Positions 49,281-60,457 of a stretch of 64,000 bases of DNA are shown in pieces (position 1 is the first letter of the stretch; every line of letters begins with the position of its first letter). The translations under genes and the position numbers were made by a program. A model generated the notes under the pieces. The model saw only the letters and a list, made by a program, of their open reading frames with translations. It was not told where the DNA came from and searched no databases. The DNA comes from Isoptericola halotolerans (GTDB lineage Bacteria > Actinomycetota > Actinomycetes > Actinomycetales > Cellulomonadaceae). The stretch spans positions 620,001 through 684,000 of the forward strand of contig NZ_PVTX01000001.1 in NCBI RefSeq assembly GCF_003003075.1, written 5' to 3'.

Positions 49281-49643
49281 ATGAGCAACCCGTACGTCCC
49301 GGTGCTGGTCCTCATGGGGATCGCGGCCGTGCTCGCGCTCGGCGGGGTGGCGGCGAGCGCCGTCATCGGGCCCAAGCGGTACAACCGCGCCAAGCTGGAC
49401 GCGTACGAGTGCGGCATCGAGCCGACCCCGCTCGCGATGGGTGGCGGCCGCCTGCCGATCAAGTACTACCTGGTGGCGATGACGTTCATCGTCTTCGACA
49501 TCGAGGTGGTCTTCCTCTACCCGTGGGCCGTGGACTTCGCCGTCCTGGCCGGGTTCGGGCTGGCGGCGATGCTCGTCTTCCTGGTGCTGATCACCGTGCC
49601 GTTCGTCTACGAGTGGCGGCGCGGCGGGTTCGACTGGGTCTGA
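49281..49643 (+). CDS. nuoA: NADH-quinone oxidoreductase subunit A
   Basis: 120 residues, three membrane helices. The conserved loop [26 protein letters not shown] and the [12 protein letters not shown] segment identify NuoA. It belongs to the membrane arm of complex I, next to the quinone site. ATG 49281 has GGCGAGGAG upstream. The 146 bp before it (from the MenJ-like gene) hold no gene, and no strong promoter is visible, so transcription may come from the Rex-controlled promoter upstream. Confidence 0.96.
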   Translation: MSNPYVPVLVLMGIAAVLALGGVAASAVIGPKRYNRAKLDAYECGIEPTPLAMGGGRLPIKYYLVAMTFIVFDIEVVFLYPWAVDFAVLAGFGLAAMLVFLVLITVPFVYEWRRGGFDWV

Positions 49644-49701
49644 CAGGAAGTTCGGCAAGGGTGCCGCTGCGGTGGCACCGACGCTCCGCGAAGGAGGAGA
49701 C

Positions 49702-50253
49702 ATGGGGCTGGAGGAATCGCCGTCGGGCTTCCTGCTCACGACGATCGAGGACCTCGCGGGCTACCTGCGCAAGGCGTCCGTGTGGCCGGTGACGTTCGGT
49801 CTGGCGTGCTGCGCCATCGAGATGATGGCGGCCGGTGCGTCGCGGTTCGACCTGTCCCGGTTCGGCATGGAGGTGTTCCGGGCGTCACCGCGCCAGGCCG
49901 ACCTGATGATCGTGGCCGGGCGCGTCAGCCAGAAGATGGCGCCCGTCGTCCGGCAGGTCTACGACCAGATGAGCGAGCCCAAGTGGGTGCTGTCGATGGG
50001 TGTGTGCGCGTCCAGCGGCGGCATGTTCAACAACTACGCGATCGTGCAGGGCGTCGACCACATCCTGCCCGTCGACATCTACCTGCCGGGCTGCCCGCCG
50101 CGCCCCGAGATGCTGATCAACGCGATCCTGGCGCTGCACCAGCAGATCCAGGACGCGCCGCTCGGCGTGAACCGGGTCGAGGCGGCGAAGGCCGCCGAGG
50201 CGGCGGCGCTCGAGGCGACGCCCACCTCCCGGATGATCGGCCTGCTGCGATGA
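49702..50253 (+). CDS. nuoB: NADH-quinone oxidoreductase subunit B
   Basis: 183 residues. It carries iron-sulphur cluster N2, the last before the quinone; ligands Cys36, Cys37 (LACCAIEMM), Cys102 (MGVCASSGG) and Cys131 (PGCPPRPEM) are all present. ATG 49702 follows AAGGAGGAG. An Ala/Glu-rich tail ([13 protein letters not shown]) extends past the core. The stop overlaps nuoC (ATGA). Confidence 0.97.
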   Translation: MGLEESPSGFLLTTIEDLAGYLRKASVWPVTFGLACCAIEMMAAGASRFDLSRFGMEVFRASPRQADLMIVAGRVSQKMAPVVRQVYDQMSEPKWVLSMGVCASSGGMFNNYAIVQGVDHILPVDIYLPGCPPRPEMLINAILALHQQIQDAPLGVNRVEAAKAAEAAALEATPTSRMIGLLR

Positions 50254-51017
50254 CGCCGGACGAGGGGCGCGAGGTCGCCCGCGGCGGTCACGACCTGCCG
50301 GAGCCGACGGCGGAGCTCGTCGCCGAGCGCACGGGCATGTTCGGCGCGCACGGCACGGGCGACACCTCCGGCTACGGCGGGCTGGTGCGCACGGTCACGA
50401 TGCCGCCGGCCGCCGCCCGCCCCTACGGGAGCTGGTTCGACGAGGCCGTCGACGTGCTCGCGGAGGTCCTCGGCGAGCAGGGTGTCACGTTCGGCGACGC
50501 GGTCGAGCGGGTCACGGTCTTCGACCCGCGCCGGCGGGACGACGTCGACCCGGGCACGGACCCGAGCGACGACGCCGAGCTGACCCTGTACGTCGCCCGC
50601 GAGCACCTCGTGCCGGTCTGCCAGGTGCTGCGCGACGACCAGGACCTGCGCTTCGAGCTCTCCCTCGGGGTGTCGGGGGTCCACTACCCCGAGGACGCCG
50701 GGCGCGAGCTGCACGCCGTCTACCACCTGACGTCGGTGACGCACGCGCGCCGGCTGCGCCTCGAGGTCACGTGCCCGGACGCGGACCCGCACATCCCGAC
50801 GACCACCGGCGTCTACCCGACGAACGACTGGCACGAGCGTGAGACGTGGGACTTCTTCGGGATCGTGTTCGACGGCCATCCCGGCCTGGCCCGCATCGAG
50901 ATGCCGGACGACTGGCCGGGTCACCCGCAGCGCAAGGACTACCCGCTCGGCGGGATCCCCGTGGAGTACAAGGGCGCCACGGTGCCGCCGCCGGACACGA
51001 GGAGGCAGTACTCATGA
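50250..51017 (+). CDS. nuoC: NADH-quinone oxidoreductase subunit C
   Basis: 255 residues. 30-kDa subunit of the peripheral arm with the signature [40 protein letters not shown]. The N-terminal about 55 residues are a poorly conserved extension. Coupled to nuoB and nuoD by 4-bp overlaps. Confidence 0.95.
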   Translation: MTPDEGREVARGGHDLPEPTAELVAERTGMFGAHGTGDTSGYGGLVRTVTMPPAAARPYGSWFDEAVDVLAEVLGEQGVTFGDAVERVTVFDPRRRDDVDPGTDPSDDAELTLYVAREHLVPVCQVLRDDQDLRFELSLGVSGVHYPEDAGRELHAVYHLTSVTHARRLRLEVTCPDADPHIPTTTGVYPTNDWHERETWDFFGIVFDGHPGLARIEMPDDWPGHPQRKDYPLGGIPVEYKGATVPPPDTRRQYS

Positions 51018-52384
51018 CCGCGCCTGCCCATGACAGCCCGCCCGCCCCGCACGCGGCGCGCTCGACGCGCCCGCCGAGCGAGGACTACGGGCCCAGCGTG
51101 CCGGGCTTCGAGGCGTCCGGCGGCGACTGGGACGAGATCGCGCGGGAGGCGATCGGCGAGGAGCGGATCGTCGTCAACATGGGGCCGCAGCACCCGTCCA
51201 CCCACGGCGTGCTGCGCCTCATGCTCGAGATCGACGGCGAGACGGTGACCGAGGCCCGCTGCGGCATCGGGTACCTGCACACCGGCATCGAGAAGAACAT
51301 GGAGTTCCGCACCTGGACGCAGGGCACCACGTTCTGCACCCGGATGGACTACCTCGCGCCGCTGTTCCAGGAGACCGCCTACTGTCTCGGCACGGAGCGG
51401 CTGCTGGGCATCACCGACGACGTGCCGGAGCGCGCGAGCGTGATCCGGGTGCTCATGATGGAGCTCAACCGCGTCGCCTCCCACCTGGTCTGCCTCGGCA
51501 CGGGCGGCAACGAGATGGGCGCGACGACGGTCATGACGATCGGGTTCACCGCCCGCGAGGAGATCCTGCGGCTCTTCGAGGCGATCACGGGCCTGCGCAT
51601 GAACCACGCGTACGTGCGCCCGGGCGGCGTCGCCACGGACGCGCCGGAGGGCTTCACCGACCAGGTGCGGGCCGCGCTGCCGAAGGTCCGCGGGTACCTG
51701 GGCCAGCTCGGTGACCTGATGCTCGCCAACCCCATCTTCCGGTCGCGCCTCACGGACGTCGGTGTGCTCAACCTGGCCGGCTGCTTCGCCCTCGGCATCA
51801 CGGGGCCGGTGCTGCGCTCGGCCGGGCACCCGTACGACGTGCGCAAGACCTTCCCGTACAGCGGCTACGAGACGTACGACTTCGACGTCCCGACCGACAC
51901 CGCGGCGGACTCGTACTCGCGCGTGGTGCTGCGCCTCGAGGAGTGCTACCAGTCGCTGAAGATCGTCGAGCAGTGCCTGCAGCGCCTGGACGACACGGTG
52001 GGAGCGCCGGTGATGGTCGCGGACAAGAAGGTCGCGTGGCCCGCCCAGCTGTCCGTCGGGTCCGACGGCCAGGGCAACTCGCTGGACCACATCCGCCAGA
52101 TCATGGGCACCTCGATGGAGGCCCTCATCCACCACTTCAAGCTGGTGACCGAGGGGTTCGGGGTCCCGGCCGGGCAGACGTGGCAGACGGTCGAGCACCC
52201 CCGCGGCGAGCTCGGCGTGCACCTCGTGTCCGACGGCGGCACGAGACCCTACCGGGCGCACTTCCGCGACCCGTCGTTCAACAATCTCCAGGCCGTGTCG
52301 GTGCTGTGCGAGGGCGGCCAGGTGGCCGACGTCGTCGTCGCCGTCGCGTCCCTGGACCCGGTGCTGGGAGGGGTGGACCGATGA
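51014..52384 (+). CDS. nuoD: NADH-quinone oxidoreductase subunit D
   Basis: 456 residues. 49-kDa subunit forming the quinone pocket with NuoB; signature [23 protein letters not shown] and [16 protein letters not shown], with the C-terminal ending [10 protein letters not shown]. The His and Tyr of the quinone site are in HPSTHG and [12 protein letters not shown]. The first about 45 residues are a variable, probably unstructured leader. The stop overlaps nuoE. Confidence 0.97.
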   Translation: MTAPAHDSPPAPHAARSTRPPSEDYGPSVPGFEASGGDWDEIAREAIGEERIVVNMGPQHPSTHGVLRLMLEIDGETVTEARCGIGYLHTGIEKNMEFRTWTQGTTFCTRMDYLAPLFQETAYCLGTERLLGITDDVPERASVIRVLMMELNRVASHLVCLGTGGNEMGATTVMTIGFTAREEILRLFEAITGLRMNHAYVRPGGVATDAPEGFTDQVRAALPKVRGYLGQLGDLMLANPIFRSRLTDVGVLNLAGCFALGITGPVLRSAGHPYDVRKTFPYSGYETYDFDVPTDTAADSYSRVVLRLEECYQSLKIVEQCLQRLDDTVGAPVMVADKKVAWPAQLSVGSDGQGNSLDHIRQIMGTSMEALIHHFKLVTEGFGVPAGQTWQTVEHPRGELGVHLVSDGGTRPYRAHFRDPSFNNLQAVSVLCEGGQVADVVVAVASLDPVLGGVDR

Positions 52385-53229
52385 CGGCCGAACCGGTGGG
52401 CGCGCGGTCGCGCACGGGATACGACGCCGAAACCCTGGCCGCGCTGACGGCCGACGCCGAGCAGATCACGGCGCGCTACCCCGACCCCCGCTCCGGGCTG
52501 CTGCCGATGCTGCACCTGGTGCAGTCGGTGGACGGCTACGTCAGCCGGGACGGGATCCTGTTCTGCGCCGAGCAGCTGGAGATGACGGCGGCCGAGGTCT
52601 CGGCGGTCGCGACGTTCTACACCCAGTACAAGCGGCACCCCAACGGCACGTACACCGTGGGCGTGTGCACCAACACGCTGTGCGCGGTGATGGGCGGCGA
52701 CGCGATCTTCGACCGCTTGTCGGAGCACCTCGACGTCGGGCACGACGAGACCACGCCGGACGGCTCGATCACGCTGGAGCGCGTCGAGTGCAACGCGGCC
52801 TGCGACTACGCCCCCGTGATGATGGTCAACTGGGAGTTCTTCGACAACCAGACCCCGGAGTCGGCCACGGAGATCGCCGACCGGCTGCGCGCGGGCCAGG
52901 ACGTCACGCCGACCCGCGGGGCGGCGAGCGTGTGCTCGTTCAAGCAGACGAGCCGGGTGCTCGCCGGGTTCCCCGACGGACGTGCCGACGAGGGCACGGG
53001 CGCCGGGGGACCCACGCTCGAGGGCCTGCGGATCGCGCGCGAGCGGGGCTGGACGGCCCCGGAGCCGGACGGCGTGGACGCCGCCGGCGAGCCCGCGGCC
53101 GAGGTGCCGCCGGAGACGGGCACGGCGCAGTCCAGCGCGGAGCGCAAGCCGACGACGACGCAGGACGAGAAGCCGGGCATGCCGGACGCCTCGGAGCCGG
53201 GCGAGCGGACGGAGGGTTCCGATGACTGA
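52381..53229 (+). CDS. nuoE: NADH-quinone oxidoreductase subunit E
   Basis: 282 residues; the E. coli subunit has 166. The thioredoxin-like domain binds [2Fe-2S] N1a with Cys96, Cys101, Cys137 and Cys141 ([19 protein letters not shown]). From about residue 195 an added low-complexity tail rich in Pro, Glu, Gly and Thr follows, common in actinobacterial NuoE. It overlaps the nuoF start by 8 bp. Confidence 0.95.
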   Translation: MTAEPVGARSRTGYDAETLAALTADAEQITARYPDPRSGLLPMLHLVQSVDGYVSRDGILFCAEQLEMTAAEVSAVATFYTQYKRHPNGTYTVGVCTNTLCAVMGGDAIFDRLSEHLDVGHDETTPDGSITLERVECNAACDYAPVMMVNWEFFDNQTPESATEIADRLRAGQDVTPTRGAASVCSFKQTSRVLAGFPDGRADEGTGAGGPTLEGLRIARERGWTAPEPDGVDAAGEPAAEVPPETGTAQSSAERKPTTTQDEKPGMPDASEPGERTEGSDD

Positions 53230-54562
53230 CATGCTCACGCCGGTCCTCACCGACACCTGGGACGCCCAGCGGTCGTGGACGTTGGAGTCCTACCTGGACC
53301 ACGGCGGCTACGAGGGCCTGCGGGCCGCGCTCGCCCAGGACCCCGCCGACGTGGTGCAGGCCGTCAAGGACTCCGGCCTGCGCGGCCGGGGCGGCGCCGG
53401 GTTCCCCACCGGCATGAAGTGGGGCTTCCTCCCCGCGCCCGACGGCGGACCCCGCTACCTGGTGGTCAACGCCGACGAGTCCGAGCCGGGCACCTGCAAG
53501 GACATCCCGCTGATGCTGGCCAGCCCGCAGCACCTGGTCGAGGGCGTCGCGATCACCAGCTACGCCATCGGGTGCCACCACGCGTTCATCTACGTCCGCG
53601 GCGAGGTGCTGCACGTCTACCGCCGCCTCCTGGCGGCCGTCCAGGAGGCCTACGACGCGGGGTACCTCGGCACCGACATCCAGGGGTCGGGGTTCGACCT
53701 CGAGGTCACCGTGCACGCGGGGGCCGGCGCCTACATCTGCGGCGAGGAGACGGCCCTGCTCGACTCCCTCGAGGGCAAGCGCGGCCAGCCGCGGCTCAAG
53801 CCGCCGTTCCCGGCCGTCGCCGGCCTGTACGCGCGGCCCACCGTGGTCAACAACGTCGAGTCGATCGCCTCGGTCCCCGGCATCCTGGCGAAGGGAGCCG
53901 AGTGGTTCGCGTCCATGGGCACGGAGAAGTCCCAGGGCCACGGGCTGTTCTCCCTGTCCGGCCACGTGACCCGGCCAGGGCAGTTCGAGGCGCCCCTGGG
54001 CATCACCCTGCGCGAGCTCCTGGAGCTCGCCGGCGGTGTCCGTGAGGGCCACGAGCTGAAGTTCTGGACCCCCGGCGGGTCCTCGACGCCGTTGTTCACG
54101 GCGGAGCACCTCGACGTGCCCCTCGACTACGAGTCGGTCGGGGCCGCGGGGTCCATGCTCGGCACCAGGGCGCTGCAGATCTTCGACGAGACGACCTGCG
54201 TGGTGCGGGCCGTGAGCCGGTGGACCGACTTCTACGCGCACGAGTCCTGCGGCAAGTGCACGCCCTGCCGCGAGGGCACCTACTGGCTCAAGCAGGTGCT
54301 GCACCGCATCGAGGCGGGCGAGGGCACCGGACCCGACATCGACCTGCTGCTCGACCTGTGCGACAACATCCTCGGCCGCGCGTTCTGCGCGCTGGGGGAC
54401 GGGGCGACGTCGCCCATCACCTCGAGCATCCAGTACTTCCGGGACGAGTACGAGGCGCACCTCGACGGGCGGGGCTGCCCGTTCGACCCGGCCCGGTCCA
54501 CGCTGTTCGACGACACGCCCGAGGCGCCGCCGGCGCTCGCGGGTGCGGGAGGCCACCGATGA
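53222..54562 (+). CDS. nuoF: NADH-quinone oxidoreductase subunit F
   Basis: 446 residues. It binds NADH, FMN and the first [4Fe-4S] cluster. [10 protein letters not shown] at 55-64 and [12 protein letters not shown] are the NADH/FMN segments; Cys343, Cys346, Cys349 ([11 protein letters not shown]) and Cys389 (RAFCALGD) are the cluster ligands. ATG 53222 is used; ATG 53231 is a second possibility. Coupled to nuoE and nuoG. Confidence 0.97.
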   Translation: MTDMLTPVLTDTWDAQRSWTLESYLDHGGYEGLRAALAQDPADVVQAVKDSGLRGRGGAGFPTGMKWGFLPAPDGGPRYLVVNADESEPGTCKDIPLMLASPQHLVEGVAITSYAIGCHHAFIYVRGEVLHVYRRLLAAVQEAYDAGYLGTDIQGSGFDLEVTVHAGAGAYICGEETALLDSLEGKRGQPRLKPPFPAVAGLYARPTVVNNVESIASVPGILAKGAEWFASMGTEKSQGHGLFSLSGHVTRPGQFEAPLGITLRELLELAGGVREGHELKFWTPGGSSTPLFTAEHLDVPLDYESVGAAGSMLGTRALQIFDETTCVVRAVSRWTDFYAHESCGKCTPCREGTYWLKQVLHRIEAGEGTGPDIDLLLDLCDNILGRAFCALGDGATSPITSSIQYFRDEYEAHLDGRGCPFDPARSTLFDDTPEAPPALAGAGGHR

Positions 54563-57192
54563 CCGCCACCACGGACAAGGCGACACCCGGCGGCCCCGCC
54601 GGGGAGGCCGTCGAGACGGTGACCTGCACGATCGACGAGGTCGAGGTCACCGTGCCGAAGGGGACGCTGATCATCCGCGCCGCCGAGCAGGTCGGCATCG
54701 AGATCCCCCGGTTCTGCGACCACCCGCTGCTGGAGCCGGCCGGTGCGTGCCGGCAGTGCCTCGTCGAGGTCGCCATGCCCGACCGCGAGGGCAACGTGCG
54801 GGCGATGCCCAAGCCGCAGGCGTCCTGCACCATGACGGTCACCCCGGGCATGGTCGTCAAGACCCAGCGGACCTCCGCGGTCGCCGACAAGGCGCAGGAG
54901 GGTGTCATGGAGCTGCTGCTCATGAACCACCCCCTCGACTGCCCGGTCTGCGACAAGGGCGGCGAGTGCCCGCTGCAGAACCAGGCCATGAAGAACGGCC
55001 GGGCGACGTCGCGGTTCGCGGACGTCAAGCGCACCTTCCCCAAGCCCATCCACGTCTCCTCCCAGGTGCTCCTCGACCGGGAACGGTGCGTGCTGTGCCA
55101 GCGGTGCACACGCTTCAGCGAGGAGATCGCCGGCGACGAGTTCATCGCGCTGCAGGAGCGCGGGGCGGACCAGCAGATCGGCCGGTTCGACGAGCAGGTG
55201 CTCGACTTCGCGCCGCCGTGCGGCGGTCACGGCGAGGGCGCGCCTGGAGCAGGCCCGGCGGGCCGCTCTGCCGGACCGGTCGACGTCCCGCTCGGCATCG
55301 CGCAGCCCGACACCTCGGGCCAGCCGTTCGCCTCCTACTTCTCGGGCAACACGGTGCAGATCTGCCCGGTGGGCGCGCTGACCAGCGCCGCGTACCGGTT
55401 CCGGTCGCGGCCGTTCGACCTGGTCTCGACCCCGAGCGTCGCCGAGCACGACGCGTGCGGGGCGGCGATCCGCATCGACCACCGCCGCGGCAAGGTGATG
55501 CGCCGGCTGGCCGGTGACGACCCGGCCGTCAACGAGGAGTGGCTCACCGACAAGGACCGCTTCGCGTTCACGTGGCAGTCGGCCCCCGACCGGATCGCGA
55601 CGCCGTTGGTACGCGAGGACGGCGAGCTGCGGCCGGCGTCGTGGGTCGAGGCGCTTGAGATCGCCGCGCAGGGCCTGGCCACGGCGCGCGACGACGGCGG
55701 GGTCGGCGTCCTGCCGGGCGGCCGGCTCACGGTCGAGGACGCCTTCGCCTGGTCCCGGTTCGCCCGGACGGTGCTGCGGACGGACGACGTCGACCAGCGC
55801 GCCCGCGTGCACTCCGTCGAGGAGACCGCGTTCCTGGCGCACGAGGTGGCAGGCACCGGCGTCGGCGTGACGTTCGCCGACCTGGAGGCTGCTCCCGCGG
55901 TCCTGCTCGCCGGTCTGGAGGCCGAGGAGGAGGCGGGCATCACGTTCCTGCGCCTGCGCAAGGCCGTGAAGGCCGGCGCGCGCGTGTTCTCCGTCGCACC
56001 GTTCCGCAGCCGCGGACTGGCCCGGCTGGACGGGACGCTGCTCCCGACGGCGCCCGGCACGGAGGCGGACTGGCTCGGCACCCTGGCCACCCAGGCGTCC
56101 GGCGGCCTGGTGCCCGCCGGCGCGGACCGCGAGACCCTCGAGGACGTGGCCGGCGCGCTCGGCCAGGAGGGCGCCGTCGTGCTCGTGGGCGAACGCCTCG
56201 CCGGCGCACCCGGCGCGTACACCGCGGCGCTGCGGCTCGCGGAGTCGACGGGAGCACGGCTCGCCTGGATCCCGCGGCGCGCCGGTGAGCGCGGCGGGGT
56301 CGAGGCCGGTCTGCTGCCGGGCCTGCTGCCCGGTGGTCGCCCGCTCGTCGACGACGACGCCCGGGCCGAGGCGGCCGCGGCCTGGGGGGTCGACGTCGGC
56401 ACCCTGCCGGACACCCCCGGGCTGGACACCGACGGCATCCTGGACGCCCTGAGCGTCGGGCAGCTCACCGGTGCGCTGGTGGGCGGCCTCGAGCTGGCGG
56501 ACCTGCCCGACCCGGTGCACGCCCGCCGTGCCCTCGGGGCGGCCCGGTTCGTCGTGGCCCTCGAGGTGCGGCACACCGAGGCCACCGCGCTCGCCGACGT
56601 CGTGCTCCCCGTCGCACCGCCCGTCGAGCGGGCGGGCTCCTACTGGAACTGGGAGGGCCGCGTGCGGTCCTTCGGCCAGGCGCTGGAGTCCTCCGCGCTG
56701 CCCGACCACCGGGTGCTCGACGCGCTCGCCGCGCAGCTCGACGTGGACCTCGGCGCGGCCGAGCCCCTCGCGGCGCACCGGGCGATCGCGGCGTTCGGCG
56801 CCTGGCGGGGACAGCGGGCCGACGCCCCGCAGGCCGGCCCGCCGGAGCCTCCCGCGGTGGCGGCCGGCACCGCCGTCCTCGCGAGCTGGCACCTGCTCCT
56901 CGACGACGGCGCCCTGCAGGACGGCGAGGAGCACCTGGCGGGCTCGGCGAAGCGTCCGGTGGCCCGGGTCAGCGCGGTCACGGCGGCCGGGTTCGACGTG
57001 TTCGACGGTGACCTGGTGACGGTCTCCACCGACCGCGGCTCGATCACCGTGCCGGTGGCGATCACGGAGATGGTCGACCACGTGGTCTGGCTGCCGACGG
57101 CGTCACGCGGGTGCCGGGTCCACGACGACCTGGGTGCCGGGCCGGGCGCGCCGGTGCGGATCGCGCCGGCCGAGAAGGGAGACGACGCATGA
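54559..57192 (+). CDS. nuoG: NADH-quinone oxidoreductase subunit G, with Gly/Ala/Pro insertion
   Basis: 877 residues. The N-terminal clusters are complete: Cys53, 64, 67, 90 ([2Fe-2S]); His124, Cys128, 131, 137 (N5); and Cys177, 180, 183, 269 (N4). A molybdopterin-oxidoreductase-like domain fills the rest. Between residues of about 219 and 252 lies a Gly/Ala/Pro-rich insertion ([20 protein letters not shown]) that splits the usual FDEQ[18 protein letters not shown] segment close to cluster N4. It overlaps nuoF and nuoH by 4 bp. Confidence 0.96.
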   Translation: MTATTDKATPGGPAGEAVETVTCTIDEVEVTVPKGTLIIRAAEQVGIEIPRFCDHPLLEPAGACRQCLVEVAMPDREGNVRAMPKPQASCTMTVTPGMVVKTQRTSAVADKAQEGVMELLLMNHPLDCPVCDKGGECPLQNQAMKNGRATSRFADVKRTFPKPIHVSSQVLLDRERCVLCQRCTRFSEEIAGDEFIALQERGADQQIGRFDEQVLDFAPPCGGHGEGAPGAGPAGRSAGPVDVPLGIAQPDTSGQPFASYFSGNTVQICPVGALTSAAYRFRSRPFDLVSTPSVAEHDACGAAIRIDHRRGKVMRRLAGDDPAVNEEWLTDKDRFAFTWQSAPDRIATPLVREDGELRPASWVEALEIAAQGLATARDDGGVGVLPGGRLTVEDAFAWSRFARTVLRTDDVDQRARVHSVEETAFLAHEVAGTGVGVTFADLEAAPAVLLAGLEAEEEAGITFLRLRKAVKAGARVFSVAPFRSRGLARLDGTLLPTAPGTEADWLGTLATQASGGLVPAGADRETLEDVAGALGQEGAVVLVGERLAGAPGAYTAALRLAESTGARLAWIPRRAGERGGVEAGLLPGLLPGGRPLVDDDARAEAAAAWGVDVGTLPDTPGLDTDGILDALSVGQLTGALVGGLELADLPDPVHARRALGAARFVVALEVRHTEATALADVVLPVAPPVERAGSYWNWEGRVRSFGQALESSALPDHRVLDALAAQLDVDLGAAEPLAAHRAIAAFGAWRGQRADAPQAGPPEPPAVAAGTAVLASWHLLLDDGALQDGEEHLAGSAKRPVARVSAVTAAGFDVFDGDLVTVSTDRGSITVPVAITEMVDHVVWLPTASRGCRVHDDLGAGPGAPVRIAPAEKGDDA

Positions 57193-58526
57193 TCCCCGGG
57201 GTCGCCGCCGACTTCAGCGCGGACACGATCGTCACGACGATCGTCAAGGCCGTGCTCATCATCGTGTTCCTGCTCACGAGCGTGCTCTTCGCGATCTGGT
57301 TCGAGCGCAAGGTCGTGGCCCGCATGCAGCTGCGCCCCGGCCCGAACTGGCACGGACCGATCGGACTGCTGCAGTCGCTGGCCGACGCGATGAAGCTGCT
57401 GCTCAAGGAGGACCTGACGGTGACGCGGGCCGACCGTGTCATGTACCTGCTGGCGCCGATGATCTCGGTGTTCTGCGCGCTGCTCGTCTTCGCCGTCATC
57501 CCGTTCGGCCCGAGCGTCACGATCCCCTTCACCGACTACTCCACGCCGGCCCAGCTGACGGACTTCCCCGTGGCGACGCTGTACGTGCTGGCGTGCGCCT
57601 CCATCGGCGTCTACGGCATCGTGCTCGGCGGCTGGTCCTCCGGCTCGACCTACCCGCTGCTGGGCGCCGTGCGGTCCACGGCCCAGGTCATCAGCTACGA
57701 GCTCGCGATGGGGCTGTCCCTGGTGAGCGTCTTCATCATGGCCGGCTCGATGTCGACCTCGTCGATCGTGGAGTCGCAGACGGCCCTGTGGTGGTTCCTG
57801 CCGCTGGCGCCCGCGTTCGTCGTGTACATCATCTCGATGGTGGGCGAGACGAACCGGCTGCCCTTCGACCTGCCCGAGGCGGAGGGCGAGCTGGTCTCCG
57901 GCTACATGACCGAGTACTCGTCGATGAAGTTCGCCTGGTTCTTCCTGGCCGAGTACATCGCGATGATCAACGTCTCCGCCGTCGCCACGACGCTGTTCCT
58001 CGGCGGGTGGCGCGCCCCGTGGCCGCTGTCGATGATCGGCGACGGGGTCCTCAACACCGGCTGGTGGCCGGTGCTGTGGTTCCTGGCCAAGGTCTGGGTG
58101 CTGATGTTCTTCTTCGTGTGGGTGCGCGGCACGCTGCTGCGGCTGCGCTACGACCAGTTCATGGTGTTCGGCTGGAAGGTCCTCATCCCGTTCGCCCTCG
58201 TCTGGCTGGTGGCCCTGGCGTCGTTCCGCTGGGCCGGTCTGTCAGGGGTGACCCGCACGCAGATGATCGTGGCGATCCTGGTGGTGTTCGCCCTGGTGAT
58301 GGTGGTGCTGTGGCTGTGGCCGCAGCGCAAGGCGCCCGACAGAGCGGCGGCCGACGGCGCAGGCCCGGAGGGCGGCGGGTTCGACGCGTTCGCGGGCGGC
58401 TATCCCGTCCCGCCGCTGCCCGGACAGGCGCTGCCGGCCTCGCCGCGCGCCCGTCGCACGGTGCCGCCGGCACCGCAGGACCCCCCGGCTTCCCCGGCCG
58501 ACGTCGACGCGGAGGAGACGCGATGA
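57189..58526 (+). CDS. nuoH: NADH-quinone oxidoreductase subunit H
   Basis: 445 residues, about 100 longer than E. coli. Eight or nine helices; the heel subunit at the quinone entrance. [20 protein letters not shown] and [31 protein letters not shown] are diagnostic. The last about 75 residues are a Pro/Ala-rich cytoplasmic tail without known role. Overlaps nuoG and nuoI. Confidence 0.97.
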   Translation: MIPGVAADFSADTIVTTIVKAVLIIVFLLTSVLFAIWFERKVVARMQLRPGPNWHGPIGLLQSLADAMKLLLKEDLTVTRADRVMYLLAPMISVFCALLVFAVIPFGPSVTIPFTDYSTPAQLTDFPVATLYVLACASIGVYGIVLGGWSSGSTYPLLGAVRSTAQVISYELAMGLSLVSVFIMAGSMSTSSIVESQTALWWFLPLAPAFVVYIISMVGETNRLPFDLPEAEGELVSGYMTEYSSMKFAWFFLAEYIAMINVSAVATTLFLGGWRAPWPLSMIGDGVLNTGWWPVLWFLAKVWVLMFFFVWVRGTLLRLRYDQFMVFGWKVLIPFALVWLVALASFRWAGLSGVTRTQMIVAILVVFALVMVVLWLWPQRKAPDRAAADGAGPEGGGFDAFAGGYPVPPLPGQALPASPRARRTVPPAPQDPPASPADVDAEETR

Positions 58527-59347
58527 CCGACAAGCCGTACGAGCCGCTGCGCCCGACCAAGGGACCGGTGGGCGAGCTGTTCGCCCCGGTCGCCGGGTTC
58601 GGCGTGACGTTCTCGTCGATGTTCCGACCGGCCGTCACCGAGGAGTACCCCCGGAAGAAGACGGCCCCCCAGTCCCGCTACCACGGGCGCCACCAGCTCA
58701 ACCGGTACGCCGACGGCCTGGAGAAGTGCATCGGCTGCGAGCTGTGCGCCTGGGCGTGCCCGGCCGACGCGATCTACGTCGAAGGTGCGGACAACGCGGA
58801 CCTGCCGGAGAACGACGGCTCGGCCGAGCCGGTGCACATGTCGCCCGGTGAGCGGTACGGCCGCGTCTACCAGATCAACTACCTGCGCTGCATCTTCTGC
58901 GCGCTGTGCATCGAGGCGTGCCCCACGCGGGCGCTCACGATGAGCAACGACTACGAGATCGCCGGCCCCAGCCGGGAGGGAATGATCTACGAGAAGCAGG
59001 ACATCCTGGCGCCGCTGGCCGAGGGGATGCTCGCCGGTCCGCACCCGATGGTGGAGGGCACCACCGACACGGAGTACTACCGGGGCGAGGTCACGGCACC
59101 CACCGCCGCGCAGGTGGACTGGGTGCGTGAGCGCCGCCCGGACGAGCCCACGCTGGACGCGGCAGCCGCCGTCGTCGCCGGTGACGCCCCGCCACCCACG
59201 CCCGACCAGCACCGGCTGCGGCCCGACCAGGACCGCGCCGTGGCGACGCGGGCCGCGGCCGAGGAGTCCAACATCGACGGCCGCTCCGCGGCGCGCGAGC
59301 GCGAGGCCCGCGGGTCGTCGCGGGTGGGTCAGGGGGGCGCGCGATGA
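58523..59347 (+). CDS. nuoI: NADH-quinone oxidoreductase subunit I
   Basis: 274 residues. Two [4Fe-4S] clusters (N6a/N6b) bound by Cys69, 72, 75, 79 and Cys113, 116, 119, 123 ([12 protein letters not shown] and [12 protein letters not shown]). From about residue 190 an Ala/Arg/Glu-rich tail extends beyond the usual end. Overlaps nuoH and nuoJ by 4 bp. Confidence 0.97.
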   Translation: MTDKPYEPLRPTKGPVGELFAPVAGFGVTFSSMFRPAVTEEYPRKKTAPQSRYHGRHQLNRYADGLEKCIGCELCAWACPADAIYVEGADNADLPENDGSAEPVHMSPGERYGRVYQINYLRCIFCALCIEACPTRALTMSNDYEIAGPSREGMIYEKQDILAPLAEGMLAGPHPMVEGTTDTEYYRGEVTAPTAAQVDWVRERRPDEPTLDAAAAVVAGDAPPPTPDQHRLRPDQDRAVATRAAAEESNIDGRSAAREREARGSSRVGQGGAR

Positions 59348-60141
59348 GCGGCGGCGAGGAGGTCCTCTTCTGGACGCTGGCACCGCTGATGGTGATCGCC
59401 GCCGCCGGGCTGCTCGTGGTCCGCCGTGCCGTGCACGCCGCCGTCTGCGTGGTGTTCGTGATGATCGGCCTGGCGGTGCTCTACGTGGCGCAGGAGGCGC
59501 CGTTCCTCGGGATCGTCCAGGTCGTCGTCTACACCGGCGCCGTGATGATGCTCTTCCTCTTCGTGCTGATGCTCGTGGGGGTCGACGCCGCGGACTCGCT
59601 CACGGAGACGATCCGCGGCCAGCGCTGGATCGGGTTGCTGCTCGGTGCCGGTCTGGCCGCGGTGCTGCTCGGCGTCGTCGCCCAGGCGACCTTCCCGCCG
59701 TCGGTCGGGCTCGCCCAGGCCAACGCCGTCACCAACCCGGTGGCGCTGGCCCGGGTGCTGATGCAGGACTACGTGGTCGCGATGGAGGTCGTCGGGATCC
59801 TGCTGGTCACGGCGGCGCTCGCGGGCCTGGTGCTCACGCACCGGCGCCGGCTCGGCAAGAAGCCGACGCAGCGTGCGCTGGCGGAGGCGAAGGTGGCCCT
59901 GCTGCCCACCGGTCGCCAGCTCACGCCGCTGCCCGCGCCGGGCGTCTACGCCCAGAACAACGCGATGGACACCCCGGCGCTCGACCCGGAGGGTCGCCCG
60001 CTGGAGCACTCCGTGCCGCGCGTGCTGCGCATCCGCGGCCAGCAGCGCTCCGCGACGGAGCTCCTCACCGCGGAGGAGACGCTGGTGCAACGCATCCAGC
60101 TGGACCGGCCCGCGCCGGCCGAGAACGGGGAGGACCGCTGA
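59344..60141 (+). CDS. nuoJ: NADH-quinone oxidoreductase subunit J
   Basis: 265 residues. Five helices of the membrane arm, with [27 protein letters not shown] as the conserved pi-bulge helix region. A hydrophilic C-terminal tail of about 95 residues (from [10 protein letters not shown]) is an actinobacterial extension. Its stop shares one base with the start of nuoK. Confidence 0.95.
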   Translation: MSGGEEVLFWTLAPLMVIAAAGLLVVRRAVHAAVCVVFVMIGLAVLYVAQEAPFLGIVQVVVYTGAVMMLFLFVLMLVGVDAADSLTETIRGQRWIGLLLGAGLAAVLLGVVAQATFPPSVGLAQANAVTNPVALARVLMQDYVVAMEVVGILLVTAALAGLVLTHRRRLGKKPTQRALAEAKVALLPTGRQLTPLPAPGVYAQNNAMDTPALDPEGRPLEHSVPRVLRIRGQQRSATELLTAEETLVQRIQLDRPAPAENGEDR

Positions 60142-60440
60142 TGGACCTCGTCAACTACCTCTATCTCGCGTCGATCCTGTTCGCGCTCGGTGCCACCACG
60201 GTGCTGCTGCGGCGCAACGCGATCGTCGTGTTCATGGGGGTCGAGCTGATGCTGAACGCCACCAACCTGGCGCTCGTGACGTTCGCCCGCCTGCACGGCG
60301 ACATCACCGGACAGGTCCTCGCCTTCTTCGTCATGGTGGTGGCCGCCGCGGAGGTCGTCGTCGGCCTGGCGATCATCGTGACGATCTTCCGTGCCCGCCG
60401 GTCGGCCTCGGTCGACGACGTCAACCTGCTCAAGAGCTAG
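60141..60440 (+). CDS. nuoK: NADH-quinone oxidoreductase subunit K
   Basis: 99 residues, three helices. The proton-path glutamates are in [18 protein letters not shown] and [13 protein letters not shown], both conserved. It starts at ATG 60141 on the last base of the nuoJ stop and is followed by a 17-bp gap. Confidence 0.97.
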   Translation: MDLVNYLYLASILFALGATTVLLRRNAIVVFMGVELMLNATNLALVTFARLHGDITGQVLAFFVMVVAAAEVVVGLAIIVTIFRARRSASVDDVNLLKS

Positions 60441-60457
60441 AGGGGCCGACGACTTCG

